A stretch of 64,000 bases of DNA, taken from assembly GCF_027887165.1 (NCBI RefSeq), contig NC_077230.1:342613959-342677958 (forward strand), given 5' to 3'. How positions within the stretch are numbered: the first letter of the stretch is position 1; the number at the start of each line of letters is the position of its first letter. Shown in pieces: positions 57,985-64,000 of the stretch. Made by a program: the position numbers and the translations under genes. Source of the stretch: Monodelphis domestica (Eukaryota > Chordata > Mammalia > Didelphimorphia > Didelphidae). Below the pieces are notes generated by a model. That model was not told where the DNA came from. It worked only from the letters and a program-made list of their open reading frames with translations, and made no database searches.

Positions 57985-58086
57985 TCCTTCCTGGGAAAGT
58001 CACTTGACCACCATGACTGCTCTTCTGCCTTGGAACCAATACTAAGTATGTATTCTAAGACAAAAAGGTGAGGGTTTAAAAAAAAG
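57985..58086 (+). mobile_element. MAR1-type CORE-SINE, 3' part
   Basis: CTGGGAAAGTCACTTGACCA to AAAGGTGAGGGTTTAAAAAA, following directly after the previous SINE. Confidence 0.75.
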
Positions 58087-58509
58087 AAAAGAAGTGGCAG
58101 AATAGGGGGGTTAGGGGGGACAATTTGTGGGAAGAGATGGGTTGGAATGAGACCAGTTATGCAGGGAGGCAGGTCAGCCTTGAAAGGAGTAAGGCCATCT
58201 CTTCAAGTGAATCTCCTTGTATGGAGCAACATGACGCATGATGGGGAGTGGGGTCTTGGGGGTCAGACTTTAGCTCTGAATTAGAAAGCACTTAAACATT
58301 TTTTCCAATTAATAATTGAAAAGGAAAAAAAAAGAAAAAGAAAACCCTGCAAAAAATGTAACACCTATACAGTGAAGAAAAACAAATTGACCATGCCCAT
58401 TAATGTCTTGTTCTGAATCTCTCACCTCTCTGTCAGTAGGTAGGGAGCATCATAACTGATCTTTGGGAATCATGGTGGATCACTGGCTTGTTCAGAGCTC
58501 TTGAGTTCA

Positions 58510-58945
58510 AAGGCAGTTAGGGGGAGCAGTAGTGAGAATGCTAAGCCTGGAGTTAGGAAGACCTGAGTTCTAATTCAGCCTCAGACACTTCTCTCAAATC
58601 TCAAGGCCCCATCTTGGTTTGGAAGGGTTTGCCCTCTGGCCAGAAGCAAGACTGAACTTAAGGATAAGTGGGGTATATATGCTTCTGGTGATTAAATCTA
58701 AAAATGGGCAGGGGAGAGTTAATCCCATCTTCACAACAAACCCCCCTGTGATCATTTGGGAGACTAGTCTCCCCAGTTGATCATTTGACATAGTTATCTT
58801 GTCCTGTGCCACTTGACCTTTGTCTGCCTCAGTTTCCTCGACTATAAAATGGTAGTTTTGAGGAACAAATGAGATCATAATTGTAAAGCATTTAGCACAG
58901 TGCCTGGCATAGAGTAGGTGCTTAATAAATGCTTACTCATTTCCC
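58510..58945 (+). mobile_element. SINE head and MIR/THER1 relics
   Basis: 58515-58600 SINE head (GGAGTTAGGAAGACCTGAG). 58815-58940 core plus tail (CAGTTTCCTCGACTATAAAA, GTGCCTGGCATAGAGTAGGT). 58090-58510 and 58950-59570 are unassigned intron. Confidence 0.65.
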
Positions 58946-59575
58946 TTCTTAATTCTTTCAAAGTTGTTTGTCTTTCCATGGTGGTTGTTCTTCTGTAAAT
59001 GGTTCTTCCTCTGCTACTCACTTTGTCCTGTCTCATGGCCTACAAGCCTTCCCAGCTTTTCCTGAAACCATTTGGAAGCTACTTTCTAATGGCAAAAACT
59101 CTCGTAACAATACAATTGTCTGCCTTGGGAGAAGTGGGAGTTGGGGGTTTGTGGTGGAGGGTCCAAGCCTCATGTCTAAGAGACTGAACAGCCCCATGTT
59201 GGGGAGCTCAAAGAGGGGATTCCTGATTTGGATGGGAGGCTGGACTAGATCCTTTTAAAGTCCTTTGCAGGGCTAAGATTCTAATCTCACAAGGGCTGAC
59301 CCATCCAGAAGCAAAGGCTGAATGTGTTTTCCACCAGAAGAAGGCTTGAGTGCACAGGATCCAAGTTTGTGATCCCCCAGAAAGCTTCTCATGCCAATGG
59401 GGCAGAAGTCAAATAAGATCAGCTCCAAGGTTTTCTGTGCCTCTGAGTGCTAATGGCTCGTGGCACTCACTGCCCGCCCTCAGCTTCCTCTTCTCTAAAA
59501 TGGGGAGATTAAAAATATCTACTTTCCCTGGGTCATTGTACCAGTATATGGTCAGTTGGAGTGCTTTGCTAATTG

Positions 59576-59578
<3 letters not shown>

Positions 59579-59634
<56 letters not shown>
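59579..59634. repeat. (TA)n microsatellite
   Basis: Perfect alternating TA for about 56 bp. Confidence 0.97.
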
Positions 59635-59636
<2 letters not shown>

Positions 59637-59766
59637 CAAAATCTTGTTATGGGTTCCATGTAATGGTAATATTAATGTGTCAGACCATGTGCTTTGTACT
59701 TGGATCTCCAATTCCTAGCATCATTAAGTGGTATGTATAGTAGGTGCTTAATAAATAATTGTGGAT

Positions 59767-59931
59767 TGGGGCAGCTAGGTGGCTCACGGACAGAAGATCC
59801 TGGGTTCAAATCTGGCCTCAGACACTTCCCAGCTATGTGACCCTGGGCAAGTCACTTAACCCTAATTGCCTAGCCCTTACCATTCTTCTGCCTTGGAATG
59901 AATGAATTCTAAGACAGAGGATAAGAGTTTA
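59767..59931 (+). mobile_element. MAR1-type CORE-SINE
   Basis: GGGGCAGCTAGGTGGCTCAC head, TGACCCTGGGCAAGTCACTT. Followed by an A-rich (AAATAAA)n tail to 60090. Confidence 0.9.
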
Positions 59932-60104
59932 AATAAATAAGTAAATTAATTAAAATAATATATAATATTAAAAATGAAAATTAAAATATAGTTAAATAAA
60001 ACATAAATAAAAAGCAAATAAATAGAATAAAATAAATTTTAAAATGAGAATGAAAATAAAATAAAAATAAATTAAATTAAATAACTAATTGTTGATTGAT
60101 TAAT

Positions 60105-60345
60105 TTATGTGGGTGGCCGTATCTTGTAGATGGCAAGGAGGATAGAGTATTGCTCCTGAAGTTAAAAAAACCTGACTTAAAATCTGGCCTCCACTTCTTA
60201 CTAGTTGTGTGACTTTGGGTGAGCCACTGAACCTCGGTCTGCCTCAGTTTCCTCCTCTGCAAAAGGAGGATAAGAATAGCCCCTGCCTCTCAGGATCAAA
60301 TGAAGATAATAAGTATAAAATACTCGGCACAATGCTCAGCACCTA
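60105..60345 (+). mobile_element. MIR/THER1-type SINE
   Basis: GTGTGACTTTGGGTGAGCCA, CAGTTTCCTCCTCTGCAAAA and ATGCTCAGCACCTAGTAAGG. Confidence 0.75.
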
Positions 60346-60559
60346 GTAAGGGTTATGTCCATTTGGCTATCACTGCTACTATGTTCTCCCCCTACACTAA
60401 AGGACTCTGAGAACGAAGGCCCAGTAAGTTCAGTCTGGGGCACTGTGGGATACCCACGTACATGGCTCTGTCAGGGCCCCAGAGCATCGTCTTCACAGGG
60501 TGCAGTGGGGTGCGGGAGAGGAGCCCTGCTTTGGGCGCCAGAAGGTCTGGGCTCTAGGC

Positions 60560-61025
60560 AGTCAGTTGGTCCAGACTGATGAAGCTCCTATGGTAGGCCA
60601 GGCACTGGGCTACAAAGAAGGCCAGAGATAGTCTTTTCCCTCCAGGAACTGAAAATCCAATGGAGGAGACAACACAGAAATAATAAGGGTACAGGACAGG
60701 TAGGGGACAGCCCTAGAATGAAGGGACATTGGGAAAGGCTTCCCACCAAAGGGGGATTTTAGCTGGGCCATGAAGGAAGCCCAGGAGGCCAGGGGGACAG
60801 ATGTGGAAGCTGAGACTTCCAAGCCTGGGTGGCAGGCAGGGGAGACGCTGCGCTTGGGCGATGGCGCGTCTTGGCTCCTGGAATGATGGGGAGGCTGGTG
60901 TCGCCTTGACTTCCAGGGCAGGGAGATGTGAGAAGATGCAGAAGGTGGGAGAGGGCTGGCTTCTAAAGGGCTTCACACCTTGGAGGATTTGGTATTGACG
61001 CCCAAAGGGGCCGGACCCCACTGGA
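60560..61025 (-). mobile_element. L2 LINE 3' fragment
   Basis: Antisense: GGTAGGCCAGGCACTGGGC, TCCCTCCAGGAACTGAAAAT, GGGAAAGGCTTCCCACCAAA, TTTTAGCTGGGCCATGAAGG. 61025-61690 beyond it shows only MIR-like words. Confidence 0.8.
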
Positions 61026-61799
61026 GTTGATTCCAGAGAGGGCTGATGCAGTCAGACCTAGGCTAGAAAAATGTTTCTAGTCCTGTTTTAGAACTTGCCG
61101 GGAAGTGAAGGCGGCAGCAGTATTTCAATTCTCTGGATTTCAGCTCTCTTCCCGCCATATAAAAGAAGGCTAAATCATCCTTGCATTCCCTGCAGCGCAA
61201 GGATTTGGGGGGTTTGTGTGAGCAAAGAATTCAGTAAAGTGCTGGCCACGTACATAGAAAAAGAATGAATCAGTGATGAATAAATCAGGTACAAGAAGAA
61301 GGATCTGTTTAGAATGGAGAAGAATGACCAATCCAGGGCAGTTTTAGGGAGGGTACCAGCGTGGAAAATGCAAAGAATGTTCTGCCAAAGATCTGAATTC
61401 AAGTCCTGACTTTTCTACTTATGACTTGTGTGTCCTCAAGCAAGTCACCCTCTCATCTCTGGTCTTAGTTTCCTCCATAAAATGAGAGGTCTAGATGAGA
61501 GAGCAGTCTACACCGCAGTCTTACAAGGAGGCATTGGGTCACAAAGGACAGGACGGTATTCTGGGTGCCAAGAGGACCTCTGGCCCTTGACTCTGGTCAA
61601 GTTCTAGGATCTTTGAATTATCTCTGCCTAGCAACTCACCTGTCTTTCCATTCAACCAGGAGCCTGGAACCTCAGGAACTGGGAAGGACCTCAGATGTCT
61701 GTTCACAAAGATCAGAGGCCATCCAGTCCAACCTCCCATTTTATGCAGATTGCTCTGAGGTTATAGAAGTTGAATTCGAATCCAGTCCCTGAGCTCTTT

Positions 61800-61982
61800 A
61801 TACCAATGCCATCCCATCCTCCCACCCCATTCAAAGCCCTAGAGACCCTTTTACTGTCTCCCTGACATCAGTCATGGCCAGCCTGTGTTTCAGTACCACC
61901 AGGGACAGGGAACTTACTACATCCTGAGGTCAAGCCCATTTTATCTTGGGTTAGCTCTAATTTTAAGGAAATTCTTCCTAAT
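61800..61982 (-). mobile_element. CR1/L3 LINE 3' relic, cut by a SINE
   Basis: CCAGGGACAGGGAACTTACT and TTAAGGAAATTCTTCCTAA are antisense CR1/L3 wording, continued by minisatellite-like DNA upstream at 61670-61740. Confidence 0.6.
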
Positions 61983-62169
61983 TTTTTTAACCCTTATCTC
62001 CAGCCTTAGAATCAATACTGTGATTGGTTCTAAAGCAGAAGAGTGCCAATGGGGGTTAAGTGACTTGCCCAGGATCACACAGCTATAAATTGTCTGAGGC
62101 CATATTTGAACCCAGGACCTTCCATCTCTAGGCCTGGCTCTCAATCCACTGAATTACTTAGCTGCCCCC
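61983..62169 (-). mobile_element. MAR1-type CORE-SINE with perfect target duplication
   Basis: Antisense element between identical AATTCTTCCTAAT at 61970-61982 and 62170-62182. Confidence 0.95.
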
Positions 62170-62180
62170 AATTCTTCCTA

Positions 62181-62221
<41 letters not shown>

Positions 62222-62545
62222 AATATATATATTATATTAAATACATTCTATTTATAGATAAATATAAACATTTAAATACAACTATATTAAATATACTATA
62301 TTTACATATAACTCTATAGATAAAATAAATATAAATATATTTAATAAATAAAATAAATAAATATATTATATAAATAAATATAATATATTAAATACATTAT
62401 ACTTATGTATAAATATAAATATATTAAATATATTATACTTACATATAAATATAAACATTTCAATATAACATATGTTATATATAAATTTATATGTCATATA
62501 TAAAATTATCTATAAATAAATTATATTAAATATAAATTCATATAA
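62181..62545. repeat. (TG)n then AT-rich satellite
   Basis: (TG)n at 62182-62218, followed by about 320 bp of A/T with ATAAATATA and TTAAATA repeats. Confidence 0.9.
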
Positions 62546-62559
62546 AATGACAGTTTAGA

Positions 62560-62695
62560 CTTCCTCTGCCTGCCTCAGTTTCCTCAATTGTAATGTAGGG
62601 AGAATAACAACACTATTTCGAGGAGTTGTTGTGAGGAACAAATGAGATAATATTTGTAAAGCACTTATTAGTGCCTGGCATGTAGTAGGTCCTAT
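62560..62695 (+). mobile_element. MIR/THER1-type SINE 3' part
   Basis: GCCTCAGTTTCCTCAATTGT and GTGCCTGGCATGTAGTAGGT. Confidence 0.75.
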
Positions 62696-62947
62696 TTTTT
62701 GTTTAGTTGTTTTTCTGTCATGTCTGACTCTTCATGACCTCATTTAGAGTTTTCTTGGCAAAAATACAGGAATGGTTTTCTATTTCCATCTCCAGTTCAT
62801 TTTACAGATGAGGAAACTGGGGCTAAAACAGTGAATTGACTTGCCCAGGGTCATACAACTAATAAGTATCTGGGGCCAGATTTGAGTTCAGGAAGAGGAG
62901 TCTTCCGAACTCCAAGCCTGGTTCTCTATCCGCCACCTAGTTTCCCC
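62696..62947 (-). mobile_element. tRNA-derived SINE with RTE/BovB-like tail
   Basis: GTTTAGTTGTTTTTCTGTCA, AGTTTTCTTGGCAAAAATAC, GATGAGGAAACTGGGGC, ending CCGCCACCTAGTTTCC. Confidence 0.85.
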
Positions 62948-62979
62948 TTCACAGATGCTATAGAAATTCTTATTTGTAT

Positions 62980-63350
62980 TCCCCAGCTGTAAAATGGGGT
63001 TAATAATAGCACCTACCTCCCATTGCTAGGAGGATCAAATGAGGTAACGTGTAACCCCCTTTTGTATTTCAAGGTGCTATATGAATGCTATTACTTTTAC
63101 AGATAAGGAAACTGAGGCCTAGAATAGTTCCTTGACTTGCCCACGGTCACACAAGTAGCAGAAAGTGGCAGAGATGGAATTTGAACCCAAATCTTCTGAC
63201 TCCAAGTGCTATATTCTTTACAGTTCTGTGCTGCCTCTGAGCCAGCCCTGAGATTGACTACTTATGAGACCTTGGGGTCTGCCAATCAGTTAACCTCTTT
63301 TGGCCTCAGATTTTCCCATCTGTAAAATTAGGGCTTTGGACTAGATGATC
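62980..63350. mobile_element. MIR (+) and MIR (-) relics
   Basis: 62985-63080 sense tail. 63085-63240 antisense MIR (CAGATAAGGAAACTGAGGCC). 63290-63345 sense piece. 63350-63690 beyond it is unique with no exon seen. Confidence 0.65.
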
Positions 63351-63698
63351 TTCCTGGGTCCTTCCAACTCTAAATCCCATGATCCTTCTGGGCACCGATT
63401 CAGGGAATGCTGCCCTTGGCCCAGAGCTTCCTTCTTACTTAAACCTTTACTAATCTTTCAGCTCTGGCTGAAGACGTCGGGCCCCAAGAACCTTCTCCTC
63501 TTCCACTCGTCCCTGTTCTGGGGCGGCCACAATCTCAGGGGGTCCCAAGACTGGGATTTACTGCCTTCTTCCTGCTGTCCCCAGACAGTTGGAGGAAACC
63601 TGGAGCGTAGATCCTTCTACGACATTCCTCCACAGGCTGTCCGCTAGCTTGAATGAGTCCATCATCTTTTTCTATTTTTTTTATTTTAATTTTTTTTT

Positions 63699-63888
63699 AG
63701 CCCTCACCATCCATCTTGGAGTCAATACTGTGTATTGGTTCCAAGACAGAAGAGTGGTAAGGGCTAGGCAATGGGGGTCAAGTGACTTGCCCAGGGTCAC
63801 ACAGCTGGGAAGTGTCTGAGGTCAGATTTGAATGTGGGATCTCCCATCTCTGTCTGGCTCTCAATCCACTGAGCTACTCAGCTGCCCC
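63699..63888 (-). mobile_element. MAR1-type CORE-SINE
   Basis: Antisense: CATCCATCTTGGAGTCAATA to GAGCTACTCAGCTGCCCC. Confidence 0.9.
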
Positions 63889-64000
63889 CTCTAGGTTTGT
63901 TTATAAGGGAGAAGAAAATATGAATTTTGAAATAAAGAAGAAAGTGTGAGCAGTCCTGTGCTCTATCCAATGAGCTACTTGATCATTCTTTTTCAAAGAT

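Larger units (their letters stand above)
36182..64000 (+). other. WNT11: WNT11 gene, 5' part (two exons; continues beyond window)
   Basis: This is the only gene I can support here. It is inferred from a coding exon whose peptide matches the amino end of WNT11, joined to an upstream CpG-rich non-coding exon with a good splice donor. WNT11 is a secreted, lipid-modified Wnt ligand that acts mainly through non-canonical (planar polarity/convergent-extension) signalling via Frizzled receptors in gastrulation, heart and kidney. Only the leader and first mature residues are encoded in the window. The exons for the cysteine-rich Wnt body (motifs such as CKCHG or RWNC) were looked for up to 64000 and not seen. 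In eutherians WNT11 lies between UVRAG and THAP12. Neither neighbour is visible here. Confidence 0.85.
42345..64000 (+). other. WNT11: WNT11 intron 2 (incomplete)
   Basis: It begins with GTGAGT, and no acceptor plus WNT11-like coding sequence was found before the window ends. It is dominated by SINEs, CR1/L3 relics, an L1 tail and AT-rich satellites, listed separately, with a few repeat-free stretches. Confidence 0.6.

Overview
The window is vertebrate nuclear DNA with an intron-rich, repeat-dense layout, and the repeats point to a marsupial (metatherian). The signs are dozens of tRNA-derived CORE-type SINEs of the marsupial MAR1 kind (head GGGCAGCTAGGTGGCTCAG), SINEs with a BovB/RTE-like tail, MIR/THER1 and L2 relics, CR1/L3 relics, L1 tails unlike the eutherian ones, and solo LTRs. 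The species cannot be fixed from the sequence alone. No prokaryotic gene, operon or CRISPR array is present, and almost all long open reading frames are shadows of low-complexity or transposon DNA.

Only one protein-coding gene is supported: WNT11, read on the + strand. Its 5' part begins with a CpG-rich promoter near 36.1 kb (TATAAG-type box, a TCF/LEF site and a TAATCC homeodomain site). A non-coding first exon of about 36182-36590 follows, ending in a GT donor. Intron 1 is about 5.5 kb. The first coding exon (about 42126-42344) starts translation at 42262 and encodes 27 codons plus two bases: a signal peptide and the start of the mature protein, with the WNT11-typical LQTG..Y.IKWL pattern. 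The remaining 21.6 kb is intron 2. I found no further WNT11 exon, so the rest of the gene lies beyond position 64000. A TATAAAGG box followed by a G-quadruplex motif just upstream of the coding exon suggests a second promoter.

Layout: 1-36 kb is upstream intergenic DNA. It holds dispersed arrays of a ~36-bp CR1/L3-like minisatellite, three L1 tails, L2 copies, an RTE fragment, a Tigger-like DNA transposon with intact inverted repeats, two oppositely oriented solo LTRs, a 153-bp local duplication and several microsatellites, including adjoining pentamer and hexamer arrays at 30.2-30.5 kb. 36-42.4 kb is the WNT11 promoter, exon 1, intron 1 and coding exon. 42.4-64 kb is intron 2, with two CR1/L3 copies at 50.6-54.9 kb that carry nested L1, SINE and AT-rich insertions. 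Several repeat-free stretches on both sides of the exons look like candidate regulatory elements, but only cross-species alignment can confirm them.
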